Under the pieces are notes generated by a model. That model was not told the DNA's origin and did not search any database. It worked only from the letters and a program-made list of their open reading frames with translations. Below, one piece after another: positions 28,838-37,065 of a stretch of 64,000 nt of DNA; the first letter of the stretch is position 1, and each line of letters opens with the position of its first letter. Both the position numbers and the translations under genes were made by a program. Source of the stretch: Novosphingobium sp. Fuku2-ISO-50 (GTDB taxonomy: Bacteria > Pseudomonadota > Alphaproteobacteria > Sphingomonadales > Sphingomonadaceae); assembly GCF_001519055.1 (NCBI RefSeq), contig NZ_KQ954286.1, positions 62,001 to 126,000 on the forward strand. The letters are read 5' to 3'.

Positions 28838-30489
28838 ACCGGCTCCCACATTTGCGCGGCGATCGCATCGAGCGTGATCGTCTCGGCGGGGACGCCCGCA
28901 ACGCCTTCGGCCAGCGCCTGTTGCGCCACGGCATAGGCGATCTGCAGCGCAACCTCGCGCAAGGCAGTGATCGGCGGCAACAGGCCGGGATTGCCTTCGG
29001 CGCTGCCGTCGCCGATTTCGCCGCCCAGTTCGCCCGGTTCGCTGAGTTCACCCAGCCGCCGCGCCGCCGCCATGAACATCCCGTCGGTCACAACGCCGGC
29101 TTTCGCCACGATCGCGCCGAGGCCGATGCCGGGGAAGACATAGACGTTGTTGACTTGGGTCACGCCCGGCGTGCCGAACGGGCTGCCCGAACCGACGATC
29201 GCGCGCCCTTCGCTCCAGCGCAGAATATCCGCCGGGTGCGCTTCGGCGCGCGAAACCGGGTTGGACAGGGGGAAAATAACCGGGCGTTCGGTCAGGCTGG
29301 CCATCAGCCGCACGGTGCCTTCGTTGAACGCGTCGCGCTGACCCGACGTGCCGATCAACACGGTCGGGCGGACTTGCGCGATCGTCTGTTCGAGCCCGAT
29401 GCGCCCGTTGCCAATCCGTGCCCAGCCAGCGACATCGGCGGGATCGCGGGCCAGCGGCACTTGCTGCGGCGGCAGATCGGCCATGTCGGACAGGATCAGG
29501 CCATTGCGGTCGATCGGCCAGATCGTACGCCGCGCCGTCGCCTCGTCGACCCCTTCGGCCATGATCGCCTGAACCAGCATTTCGGCGATCCCGCTGCCCG
29601 CGGCGCCGAGCCCGTATTGCACCACGCGCTGCGCCGATAGCGGCACGCCGGTAACGCGCACCGCGGCCAGCAAAGTGCCGACCGCCGTCGCGGCCGTGCC
29701 CTGAATATCGTCGTTGAAGGTCAGCAGGCGGTGGCGATAGCGCCCGAGCAGATCATAGGCGTTCTTGCCCGCGAAATCCTCCCATTGCAGCAGGACATCG
29801 GGAAAGCGTTCGTCGACCGCGCTGACGAATTCTTCGACAAAGGCGTCATAATCGGCCCCGCGCACGCGCGGCGCATGCCAACCGATATACAGCGGATCAT
29901 TGACCCGCTCGGCATTGTCGGTGCCGACATCGAGCAGGATCGGCAGGACTTCGGCGGGATGAAACCCGGCGCAGGCCGTATAGAGCGCCAGCTTGCCGAT
30001 CGGGATGCCCATCCCGCCCGCGCCCTGATCACCAAGCCCGAGAATGCGCTCGCCATCCGAAACGACGATGACCTTGACCCGATCCAGCGACGGATCGGCG
30101 AGGATCGAGCGGATGCGATCCCGGTTCGGCCAGGACAGGAACAGCCCGCGCGGGCGGCGAAAGATCTGGCTGAACCGTTCGCAGCCTTCGCCCACGGTCG
30201 GCGTATAGACGAGCGGCAGCATGTGCGGCAGATCGCTTTGCACGACGGCGTGAAACAGAATCTCGTTGGTATCCTGCAATTCGCGCAGGAAAGCGTAGCG
30301 ATGGAAATCGGTATCCATGCTTTCGAGCATCTGCCGCCGCCGCGCGATCTGTTCGTCCAGCGTCAGGACATGCGGCGGCAAAAGGCCGTGCAGCCCGAAA
30401 TGGTCGCGCTCGGCAACAGTAAAGGCCGTGCCCCGGTTGGTCAGCGGATCGTTGAGCAGGGCGCGGGCGCGCGCATAATCGGTGGTCAT
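28828..30489 (-). CDS. maeA: NAD-dependent malic enzyme
   Basis: A 553-residue malic enzyme of the long (SfcA/MaeA) type. Features in order: FLRELQDTNEILFHAVV, the malate region PLVYTPTVGEGCERFSQIFRRPRGLF, VVSDGERILGLGDQGAGGMGIPIGK, the metal-binding LTFNDDIQGTAATAVGTLLA, and the nucleotide fold (VQYGLGAAGSGIAEML). NPVSRAEA closes the active site. It decarboxylates malate to pyruvate, linking the TCA cycle with acetyl-CoA-derived growth such as on fatty acids. Monocistronic by spacing. Confidence 0.93.
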   Translation of the reverse strand: MTTDYARARALLNDPLTNRGTAFTVAERDHFGLHGLLPPHVLTLDEQIARRRQMLESMDTDFHRYAFLRELQDTNEILFHAVVQSDLPHMLPLVYTPTVGEGCERFSQIFRRPRGLFLSWPNRDRIRSILADPSLDRVKVIVVSDGERILGLGDQGAGGMGIPIGKLALYTACAGFHPAEVLPILLDVGTDNAERVNDPLYIGWHAPRVRGADYDAFVEEFVSAVDERFPDVLLQWEDFAGKNAYDLLGRYRHRLLTFNDDIQGTAATAVGTLLAAVRVTGVPLSAQRVVQYGLGAAGSGIAEMLVQAIMAEGVDEATARRTIWPIDRNGLILSDMADLPPQQVPLARDPADVAGWARIGNGRIGLEQTIAQVRPTVLIGTSGQRDAFNEGTVRLMASLTERPVIFPLSNPVSRAEAHPADILRWSEGRAIVGSGSPFGTPGVTQVNNVYVFPGIGLGAIVAKAGVVTDGMFMAAARRLGELSEPGELGGEIGDGSAEGNPGLLPPITALREVALQIAYAVAQQALAEGVAGVPAETITLDAIAAQMWEPVYD

Positions 30490-30576
30490 CGGCTTGCTCC
30501 TCGATCGGCCAGGCGCACGGTACGCGCCTGACGCACCCGCTATGCCTTTGCGACTGGCGACGCAAGACGCCGAAGG

Positions 30577-31209
30577 TCATCCTGGCCGTATGGCGACACC
30601 CCATTCCATCCATCCGGCAAAGCGCGGCGCACGGGGAAGATACCGGCCTTCGCGCTGCGTCAGGTCAAACCCCGCCGCCACGATCGCATCGCCGACCGGG
30701 CGGGTCAGGTGACATCCGCCCATCAGCCGCTTCCACACCGGTTCGATCCGGCGTTGCCACACAGCGACACCGGGATCGGGCGCGTGCCCATGCTCAAGGA
30801 ATAACAGCCGCCCGCCGGGGCGCAGCACGCGATAGAGTTCGCCCAGCACTTTGCCCTGATCGGCGACCGAACAAAGCGTATAGGTCGTCACCACCGTATC
30901 GAAACTGGCGTCGGCAAAGGGGATCGCTTCGCCCGCTGCTTCATCGAGCACGACCGGCCAGCCCCGGTGCTGCGCCGCAGCCCGCGCATAGGCCAGCAAT
31001 TCGGGCGAAGGGTCGATTCCGGCAAAGCTGGTCACGGCGGCAGCGTCATAGAGCGGCTGATTGATCCCCCCGCCGCACCCCAGTTCAAACACCGCGCCTG
31101 CGGCCTGCGGCACGACTGCGCGCCGCAGATGCATGATCTCCGGCTGACCGCACGCGCAGCGGATCATGCGCGGCACGACGTATTTGTCCCACAATCCTGG
31201 CTTGGCCAT
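30577..31209 (-). CDS. Class I SAM-dependent methyltransferase
   Basis: A 210-residue Rossmann methyltransferase. Motif I is VFELGCGGGINQPLYD, then the acidic FAGIDPSPELLAYAR, DTVVTTYTLCSV and LRPGGRLLFLEHG. It has the UbiE/Methyltransf_11 layout and resembles annotated phospholipid or thiol methyltransferases. ATG at 31209 has GAGAGGA eight bases upstream; an upstream extension to 31260 has no such site. It is the last gene on the strand after the cytochrome b and 15-haem cytochrome genes, 63 bases downstream, so it may belong to that operon. The substrate is unknown. Confidence 0.8.
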   Translation of the reverse strand: MAKPGLWDKYVVPRMIRCACGQPEIMHLRRAVVPQAAGAVFELGCGGGINQPLYDAAAVTSFAGIDPSPELLAYARAAAQHRGWPVVLDEAAGEAIPFADASFDTVVTTYTLCSVADQGKVLGELYRVLRPGGRLLFLEHGHAPDPGVAVWQRRIEPVWKRLMGGCHLTRPVGDAIVAAGFDLTQREGRYLPRAPRFAGWMEWGVAIRPG

Positions 31210-31268
31210 TGTCTTATCCTCTCTGTCGCCAACGATGCGGGGGCATCGAGAAATGGTCAATACTTCAG

Positions 31269-31294
31269 GAGGTCAGGGCTTCAGGCCTGACCTC
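31269..31294 (-). terminator. Nine-bp hairpin over the end of the 15-haem cytochrome gene
   Basis: gaggtcagg (31269-31277) and cctgacctc (31286-31294) are perfect inverted repeats around an 8-base loop, spanning the stop codon of the cytochrome gene. No T-run follows on the minus strand, so it may be a weak terminator, an RNA-stabilising element or an operator for the methyltransferase gene. Confidence 0.4.
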
Positions 31295-32490
31295 GGGAAA
31301 TCCCCTTTTGCGGTGCCAGGCCTTGGCGTCAGGATGCGCGGCAGGCCGGGAATGATGAAGCTGGTCTGTTTGTGGCATCGTTCGCACATCGGGCCGAGCG
31401 CGCCGATATGGACATCGTCCTTGCGATGGCAGTCGATGCACCGGTTGCCGACTTTGACTTTGTCGACCGATTGCGGATGGCAGGCGACGCACGTCACGCG
31501 GACATGTGCCCCGATCAGCGGAAAGCTGGTCTTGGCATGATCGAATGTCGCGACTTTCCAGGTGCTCTGGCTGTGGCAGCTTTCGCATTTGGGCCCGTCG
31601 CTGCCGCGATGCACATCCTCGCGCAGATGGCACCCGACGCAGGCCACCGGCGCTTTGTCGGGGCGCACCGTGCGCGCATGGCAGCCGGCACAGGCAACCG
31701 CGCGATGCGCCCCGCGCAAGGGAAAGGCGCCGACGCGGTCATGGTCAAACACGATGCCGCGCCAATTGGTCGTCAGATGGCAGGATTCGCAGCGCGGCCC
31801 ATCGGCCCCGCGATGAACGTCCTTGCGCAAATGGCACGAGACGCACGCGGTCGAAACCCCGCGCCATTGTTCCCGAACATGACAGCCCAGGCACGCCACC
31901 GTGCGATGCGCCCCGGTCAGCGGATAATGCGTGCGATCATGGTCAAACGGCAGCACGTCGCGCCAGCGCCCGGTGGTGTGGCACGACTGGCATGCCGGGC
32001 CTAGCCTGCCACGATGCACATCCTGGCGCAGATGGCACCCGGCGCAGGCCTGCGGCGTTTCGCGAAAGCGAGTCATGCCCGTGTGGCACGCGGCGCAGGC
32101 GGTGCGGGCATGCCCCCCGGTCAGGCGATAGGCGGTCTGCGTGCCATGATGGAAATCCTTGCGGTCCAGCCGGGCGAGAGCCTGGGTGCTTGCGCGATGT
32201 TCGACATGGCAACTGCTGCACCGTTCGCCGCGTGCTGCGGGCACCAGCCCGTGCCAGCGCGTATGCGTGGCGATGTCGCGCGCGATCCCGGTGTGGCAAG
32301 ACAGGCATTGCTCTTTCTGGGCGGCGCGATGAAACGAGATATGGCAGGCGTTGCACCGCGTTTCGAGCCGGGCATGCGCGGGCGACAACGGCCCCGGACT
32401 GACCATCCGCTCGATCACCGTTTCGGCGCGCAAGCCCCCGGCGATAACGATCAGCGCCATCAGCGCGAAAAGGCCGATCAGCCGCCGCAT
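31273..32490 (-). CDS. Periplasmic multihaem cytochrome c with 15 CxxCH motifs
   Basis: A 405-residue exported protein: signal peptide MRRLIGLFALMALIVIAGG..., then 15 CxxCH haem-attachment motifs (for example CNACH, CLSCH, CSSCH, CAACH, CVGCH, CERCH). From about residue 130 a module recurs: C-x-x-CH-LR-x-DVHRG, about ten residues later C-x-SCH and a tryptophan, then FDH ... P-L-x-GAH and a third CxxCH. Fifteen haems in 405 residues is very dense and fits a haem wire of the cytochrome c3/c7 type. The start codon overlaps the stop of the cytochrome b gene (TGATG), so the two are coupled. Partners and acceptor are unknown; see findings. Confidence 0.9.
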   Translation of the reverse strand: MRRLIGLFALMALIVIAGGLRAETVIERMVSPGPLSPAHARLETRCNACHISFHRAAQKEQCLSCHTGIARDIATHTRWHGLVPAARGERCSSCHVEHRASTQALARLDRKDFHHGTQTAYRLTGGHARTACAACHTGMTRFRETPQACAGCHLRQDVHRGRLGPACQSCHTTGRWRDVLPFDHDRTHYPLTGAHRTVACLGCHVREQWRGVSTACVSCHLRKDVHRGADGPRCESCHLTTNWRGIVFDHDRVGAFPLRGAHRAVACAGCHARTVRPDKAPVACVGCHLREDVHRGSDGPKCESCHSQSTWKVATFDHAKTSFPLIGAHVRVTCVACHPQSVDKVKVGNRCIDCHRKDDVHIGALGPMCERCHKQTSFIIPGLPRILTPRPGTAKGDFPRSGLKP

Positions 32491-33032
32491 CAGTAGGCGT
32501 GCGCCATATAGATATGGACGATCACCGCCATGACCAGAACCATGCATAGCGGGGCGTGCAGATAGTGCCACGCCTCGGCCCAACGACGCCCCTTGCGTCG
32601 CGCCGGGCCAAGCGCATAGCGCGCAACCAGCCCGCTGGCGACCACCAGCCCCATCGCGGCAAGCCCAAAGCTGCTGTTGATCGAGCCCCAGGCAAACCGC
32701 GCGTGAACCAGCACCGCGACCGGGCCGAACAGGCCAAGCAGGACATGCGCATTGTACCACCAGGCCACCGTGACGCGGCCCTGCGCCACCCGCTTGCGCC
32801 AGGAAAACCCGATTGCAAACAGCATCATCACCGTACCGGCCAGACCGATGAGATAGCCCGGCCAGCCATGCGGATCGAGCGCTTCATCGCGCCGGGTCGC
32901 CCAGCCCCATGCCAGCGCGCCCAGCACCAGCGCAGCGACCGCCCCATCGACCCACGGCGCGCGCAAACGCGGGGCGCGCGCGGCATGAATTGCCCCGCCC
33001 TTCCCGATCGTTGCCGCCGCGCCGTCCATCAT
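32490..33032 (-). CDS. Cytochrome b-like (b561/ferric-reductase type) four-helix membrane protein
   Basis: A 180-residue protein with about four membrane spans. Candidate haem ligands are in the third span (WWYNAHVLLGLFGPVAVLVHARF) and the last (WHYLHAPLCMVLVMAVIVHIYMAHAY). Start MM at 33032/33029 behind AAGGGCGG; the frame is open much further but would cover the divergent gene. It is the first gene of a cyt b, multihaem c, methyltransferase set. It likely passes electrons across the membrane from quinol or from the divergently encoded flavoprotein to the 15-haem protein. Confidence 0.8.
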   Translation of the reverse strand: MMDGAAATIGKGGAIHAARAPRLRAPWVDGAVAALVLGALAWGWATRRDEALDPHGWPGYLIGLAGTVMMLFAIGFSWRKRVAQGRVTVAWWYNAHVLLGLFGPVAVLVHARFAWGSINSSFGLAAMGLVVASGLVARYALGPARRKGRRWAEAWHYLHAPLCMVLVMAVIVHIYMAHAY

Positions 33033-33065
33033 GCGAATCCGCCCTTGTTTCCGGTAAATCCTGTG

Positions 33066-33085
33066 ATGCCAGATTTTGCTGGCAT
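33066..33085. promoter_or_regulatory. Inverted repeat in the divergent promoter of the haem/flavoprotein locus
   Basis: atgccag (33066-33072) and ctggcat (33079-33085) are perfect 7-bp arms around attttg, in the 135-base gap between the two divergent starts. A looser dyad, ttgt-N10-acaa, follows close by. Either could be a dimer-type operator shared by both transcripts. No FNR box (TTGAT-N4-ATCAA) was seen. Confidence 0.45.
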
Positions 33086-33167
33086 TCGCCGGTCTTTTGT
33101 CATCATCTGCACAACAAGGGCACTGCAAAAGCGTGCCCGAAAGCACCGACACCATGATTCCTGGTCG

Positions 33168-34511
33168 ATGATCGTCACTGTTGCCCTTGTTCCGGTCTAT
33201 GCCCTGCCGCTGCTTCTGGCGATCGGCGGCTGGGCACGCCATCATGCCTTGCGCACCCGGCGCAACCGCGCGCTTCTGGCGCACAACCGCGCGACGGGCC
33301 TTGCCGAGCCACCCAGCCTGCACCCCGTGATCGACCCTGCGCGTTGTATCGGCTGCGGCGCCTGCGTGCGCGCCTGCCCCGAACATGACGTGCTCGGGCT
33401 GGTCGGGCGGACGGCGACCTTGATCGAGCCATGGGCCTGCGTCGGCCATGGGACATGCCGTGATGCCTGCCCGACCGGAGCCATCGGCCTCGTGTTCGGC
33501 ACTGCGACGCGCGGGATCGATTTGCCCGTGCTCGGCCCCGGCAGCGAGACCAGCGTCGCTGGGCTCCACATCGCGGGCGAACTGGGCGGGCTCGGCCTCA
33601 TCCGCAACGCCATCAACCAGGGGCGCGAGGCCATCGACCAGATCGCCGCTGCATTGGCGCGCTCCCCTGCGACGGCTGCCGATCAGCTCGATCTGGTCAT
33701 CGTCGGATGCGGCCCGGCGGGCATGGCGGCGGGGCTCGGCGCGATCGCGCACGGCTTGCGCTTTGTCGCGCTCGATCAGGCGACGCTCGGCGGATCGGTG
33801 GCGCATTATCCGCGCGGCAAGCTGGTCATGACCGCGCCCGCTCTCCTGCCGCTGATCGGCGAAGTCCGCCTCGGCTCGATCAGCAAGGAAGGCCTGCTCG
33901 CCTTTTGGCAGGATGTGCTCGATCGTACCGGCCTCAGCCCCCGCTATGAAGAGCGCGTGCGCGATATCGAACGCGAAGACGGCGGCTTTGTCGTCGTCTC
34001 GAACAAGGCACGCTATCGCGCGCGGCGCGTTCTGCTGGCGATGGGCCGCGGGGGAACGCCGCGTCGGCTGGGCGTGCCGGGCGAAGATCTTGCCAAAGTG
34101 GTCTATCGGCTGAGCGATCCCGGTCAATATGCGGGCCTGCGCGTCATGATCGTGGGCGGCGGCGATTCCGCGCTCGAGGCCGCAATCGCGCTGGCCGAAT
34201 TCCCCGAAACGCGAATCACGCTGGTCCATCGCGGCAAAGCCTTCGATCGCGCGCGCCGCGAAAACCGCGCCGCGCTGGGACAGACAAGCGGGATCACACA
34301 ATACCTGGGCGCAAGACCCGTCGCCATCACCCCCGATGCCGCGGTCATCGAGGATACAAGCGGCACGCATGCCATCCCCAACGACGCCATCATCATCTGC
34401 GCTGGCGGCACCCTGCCCCGCGAATGGCTGACCCAACTGGGCATTGCCGTCGAAACGCACCGCGGCCTCGCGCCGGGCGCCGCTGACGCCGCAATGGCAC
34501 ACTCCGCGTAG
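33168..34511 (+). CDS. Membrane-anchored ferredoxin / NAD(P)-FAD oxidoreductase fusion
   Basis: A 447-residue protein in three parts: an N-terminal membrane span (residues 3-21); a two-cluster ferredoxin with C60, C63, C66, C70 (CIGCGACVRACP) and C91, H94, C97, C101 (CVGHGTCRDACP, histidine in place of the second cysteine); and from residue 180 a thioredoxin-reductase-like flavoprotein with two Rossmann motifs (LVIVGCGPAGMAAGLGA and VMIVGGGDSALEAAIALAE). The CxxC redox pair of thioredoxin reductase is absent. It probably takes electrons from NAD(P)H to the clusters at the inner membrane. Divergent from the cytochrome b/15-haem genes, its likely partners. ATG at 33168 has no strong ribosome site. 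Confidence 0.82.
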   Translation: MIVTVALVPVYALPLLLAIGGWARHHALRTRRNRALLAHNRATGLAEPPSLHPVIDPARCIGCGACVRACPEHDVLGLVGRTATLIEPWACVGHGTCRDACPTGAIGLVFGTATRGIDLPVLGPGSETSVAGLHIAGELGGLGLIRNAINQGREAIDQIAAALARSPATAADQLDLVIVGCGPAGMAAGLGAIAHGLRFVALDQATLGGSVAHYPRGKLVMTAPALLPLIGEVRLGSISKEGLLAFWQDVLDRTGLSPRYEERVRDIEREDGGFVVVSNKARYRARRVLLAMGRGGTPRRLGVPGEDLAKVVYRLSDPGQYAGLRVMIVGGGDSALEAAIALAEFPETRITLVHRGKAFDRARRENRAALGQTSGITQYLGARPVAITPDAAVIEDTSGTHAIPNDAIIICAGGTLPREWLTQLGIAVETHRGLAPGAADAAMAHSA

Positions 34512-34564
34512 ACGGAACCGCACCTGGCGCAACCGAATTGGCCGACAACAATGTCAGAAGGAAG

Positions 34565-34654
34565 TGGCGGAGAGGCAGGGATTCGAACCCTGGATGCCCT
34601 TGCGAGCATGCCGCATTTCGAGTGCGGTGCATTCGACCACTCTGCCACCTCTCC
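34565..34654 (-). tRNA. tRNA-Ser(CGA)
   Basis: A 90-base serine tRNA including an encoded CCA. On the minus strand the acceptor stem pairs GGAGAGG with CCTCTCC, the anticodon loop is CTCGAAA (anticodon CGA, reads UCG), and GGTTCGAATCC forms the T arm. The long variable arm (GCATGCTCGCAAGGGCATC) is typical of class II tRNA-Ser. Confidence 0.96.
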
Positions 34655-34808
34655 GCGAAGTGATCGGGCGCCGCTGAGGTGCCCCGGTCGGGAAGCGCGC
34701 CGTTAGCGCATGGTTTCATGCTTGCCAAGAGGAAAATCGGCGGCACGTGTCATCAAGGGTGATGTCAATGACAAGGCATCGCTTGTTTGCCGCCATGGCC
34801 GCCCCTAT

Positions 34809-35198
34809 ATGAGAGCCATGGAACACGGGAATTACTTTTCGGCACAATCGGGCCGCGAAATCGTTGCCCCCCCGATCGCTGTAGCGCAGTTTTCAATCGG
34901 TGAGGTTGTACGCCACAAACTGTTCGATTTTCGAGGAGTAATCTTCGACATCGATCCGGTTTTTGCCAATAGCGATGAATGGTATCAATCGATCCCCGAG
35001 AATATCCGACCTCTCAAGGATCAGCCATTCTATCACCTGCTCGCTGAAAACGGCGAAAACAGCTATGTCGCCTACGTCAGCCAGCAAAATCTCGAAACCG
35101 ACTCCGAAGCCGGTCCGGTGGATCACCCCTCGGTGACGGAAATGTTCGAGGCGTTTCGCGACGGGCGCTATCGCCTGCGCCGCAAACTGTCGCACTGA
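34809..35198 (+). CDS. hspQ: Heat shock protein HspQ / hemimethylated-DNA-binding domain protein
   Basis: A 129-residue protein of the YccV/HspQ family. The core reads FSIGEVVRHKLFDFRGVIFDIDPVF, then WYQSIPENIRP and DQPFYHLLAENGE ... YVAYVSQQNLE, the full set of family signatures. HspQ is a small factor tied to DnaA control and Lon proteolysis in enterobacteria; its role in alphaproteobacteria is less clear. The N-terminal 25 residues before the domain are unconserved, so the ATG at 34818 is also possible. An upstream extension is unlikely. Confidence 0.88.
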   Translation: MRAMEHGNYFSAQSGREIVAPPIAVAQFSIGEVVRHKLFDFRGVIFDIDPVFANSDEWYQSIPENIRPLKDQPFYHLLAENGENSYVAYVSQQNLETDSEAGPVDHPSVTEMFEAFRDGRYRLRRKLSH

Positions 35199-35230
35199 GC
35201 CATACGGGCGGGTCGGCCCCGCCCGCAGAC

Positions 35231-36151
35231 TCAACTGCGCAGCTTCCACCCCGAACGCAGCACGCCATAAGTAAACAGCGCCAGCGCCACATTGAGCACG
35301 CCAAGCCCGAGCGCCGCGCCGATCACGGCGTCATTGGTCGCGCCGATGTCGCTCTGGCCCAGAAAGCCGAAGCGAAATCCGGAAATGACATAGAACACCG
35401 GATTGAACGCACTGATCGTGCGAAACACCGGCGAAAGGCGGGTAACGACGTAAAACGTGCCCGACAGCATCGCCATCGGCGTGATCACGAAATTGGTCAC
35501 GGCCGCGTTGTGATCGAACTTTTCCGCCCAAAGCGACGTCAGCACGCCGATCAACGCCAGCAGTACCGAACCCATCAGGCCAAACCACACCACGGCCCAG
35601 GGATGACGAATGGTCACGTCGACTCCCGGCCACAACACCATCGCACCATAAATCGCCAGCCCCACGAGTGCTGCGCGCGTCACCGCCGCGGCAACCAGCC
35701 CGAACAGCAACTCCGCCTCGGAAATCGGCGGCATCAGGTAATCGACGATCGTCCCCTGAATCTTGCCGACCAACAGGCCAAAGCTGGAATTGGCGAAAGA
35801 ATTGTTGATCATGCCCATCGCGATCAGGCCCGGCGCGACAAAGCTGGCAAACGACACGCCCAGCACCACGCGCCCGCTGCCATTCCCGCCCCCGCCGCTT
35901 AACGCGAGGGTGAAAATGACCAGATAGAGCAGAGTCGTGACCGCAGGAGCCCAGATCGTCTGGGTCTGAACCTTGAAGAAACGACGGACCTCCTTCATAT
36001 AGAGGGTCCATAGGCCCAAGCCATTGAAGCCGTGAAACACCCGTTCCCCGGGTGCGGGAAAATTCCCGACGGGCGGCGGGCTGGCCAAAGAGCTTGAAGG
36101 CGTTGTCCCGGCAGATTGACGGGCCGGCGCGGGGATCGGTTGATCGGGCAT
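35231..36151 (-). CDS. ABC-2 type transporter permease
   Basis: A 306-residue permease with six membrane spans after a proline-rich cytoplasmic N terminus of about 45 residues. The family features are WTLYMKEVRRFFKVQTQTIWAPAVTTLLY near the first span, GMINNSFANSSFGLLVGKIQGTIVDYLMPPIS and TFYVVTRLSP ... FNPVFYVISGFRFGFLG, as in the YadH group. The cognate ATPase gene is not adjacent in the window, which is slightly unusual. Start ATG at 36151. It is divergent from gcrA. Confidence 0.85.
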   Translation of the reverse strand: MPDQPIPAPARQSAGTTPSSSLASPPPVGNFPAPGERVFHGFNGLGLWTLYMKEVRRFFKVQTQTIWAPAVTTLLYLVIFTLALSGGGGNGSGRVVLGVSFASFVAPGLIAMGMINNSFANSSFGLLVGKIQGTIVDYLMPPISEAELLFGLVAAAVTRAALVGLAIYGAMVLWPGVDVTIRHPWAVVWFGLMGSVLLALIGVLTSLWAEKFDHNAAVTNFVITPMAMLSGTFYVVTRLSPVFRTISAFNPVFYVISGFRFGFLGQSDIGATNDAVIGAALGLGVLNVALALFTYGVLRSGWKLRS

Positions 36152-36238
36152 GGCCAGTGCGGTATCGCGACTGATCCGCGATGGCAAGCGGGCGGATATT
36201 TTGTGTGGGCGCTCGATGCGCTCCTTGAGGAAAACGGA

Positions 36239-36973
36239 ATGAGTTGGACCGAAGAGCGGATCGAAAAACTGACCAAGATGTGGGAAGGTGGCTCCACCGC
36301 CAGCCAGATCGCCGATGAGCTGGGCGGGGTCAGCCGCAACGCCGTGATCGGCAAGGCGCATCGCCTCGGGCTCAAGGCGCGCCCTTCCCCGGTGAAGCCG
36401 AATGACGTCAAGCACAGCGAAAAGGCCGAAACGCCGACCATCGAGGCCCCGGCCAAACCCGCGCCGCGCGCCGCCGCGCCGGTCGAGCCCCGCGTTGCCG
36501 CGCCCCGCCCCGTAGCGCCCCCGCCGCCTGCGGCTGCCGCCCCTGTTGCCCCGCCGCGCCCCGCCGCGCCGGTCAGTTCGCCCGCGCCCGCAGCCGCCGC
36601 ACCGTCGGATGCGCCTGTCGCGCCCGTTACGCCGCAGCCGCGCATCGTCTCGGTCGGCCCCGGCGGCTTCTTGCGCCAGGGCCCCGGCGATCAGCAGGCG
36701 CCGATCCCGCCCGCCCCGCCGCGCCGCCTCGTGCCCGCGCGGCCAAGCGCGGAAATCGCCGACAAGACCAGCCTGCTCGATCTCAACGATCGCATATGCC
36801 GCTGGCCCATGGGGCATCCGGGCGAACCGGATTTCCATTTCTGCGGCGAAAAGGTGAACCCTGGCTTCCCTTATTGCGTCGAACATTGCGGTCGCGCATA
36901 TCAGGCGCAATTGCCGCGCGGCCATCGCCGGCCTCCCCCGCCGATGCCGTTTGGCGGCCCCCGCGTTCGCTGA
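36239..36973 (+). CDS. gcrA: GcrA cell-cycle regulator
   Basis: A 244-residue GcrA-family protein. The N-terminal DNA-binding helix-turn-helix is complete: SWTEERIEKLTKMWEGG, SASQIADEL-type helix and SRNAVIGKAHRLGL. The C-terminal sigma70-contacting domain includes CRWPMGHP, FHFCGE and YCVEHCGRAYQ. Between them lies a long Pro/Ala-rich linker (about residues 60-165), which makes it longer than the Caulobacter protein. GcrA works with sigma70 at methylated GANTC sites to drive the cell cycle; it is confined to alphaproteobacteria. RBS GAGGAAAAC precedes the ATG at 36239. Confidence 0.95.
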   Translation: MSWTEERIEKLTKMWEGGSTASQIADELGGVSRNAVIGKAHRLGLKARPSPVKPNDVKHSEKAETPTIEAPAKPAPRAAAPVEPRVAAPRPVAPPPPAAAAPVAPPRPAAPVSSPAPAAAAPSDAPVAPVTPQPRIVSVGPGGFLRQGPGDQQAPIPPAPPRRLVPARPSAEIADKTSLLDLNDRICRWPMGHPGEPDFHFCGEKVNPGFPYCVEHCGRAYQAQLPRGHRRPPPPMPFGGPRVR

Positions 36974-37029
36974 TCACAAGCAGCGGTTGATCCTTCCCCG
37001 GTTCATCCGCAAGACTTCGTAGTAAATCC

Positions 37030-37065
37030 TGCAGGCATGCTGCCGTTCTGGTAAGCATGCCTGCA
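37030..37065 (+). promoter_or_regulatory. 11-bp inverted repeat enclosing the start codon of the GGDEF gene
   Basis: TGCAGGCATGC (37030-37040) and GCATGCCTGCA (37055-37065) are perfectly complementary around a 14-base loop. The ATG at 37057-37059 lies inside the right arm and the only possible ribosome site (ggtaag) is in the loop. In mRNA the start codon would be paired. As DNA it could be a dimer operator. See findings. Confidence 0.6.

Noticed and set aside
33033..33167. FNR or NNR box controlling the haem locus
   Set aside because: No TTGAT-N4-ATCAA or close variant; only the atgccag/ctggcat dyad and a loose ttgt-N10-acaa were found.
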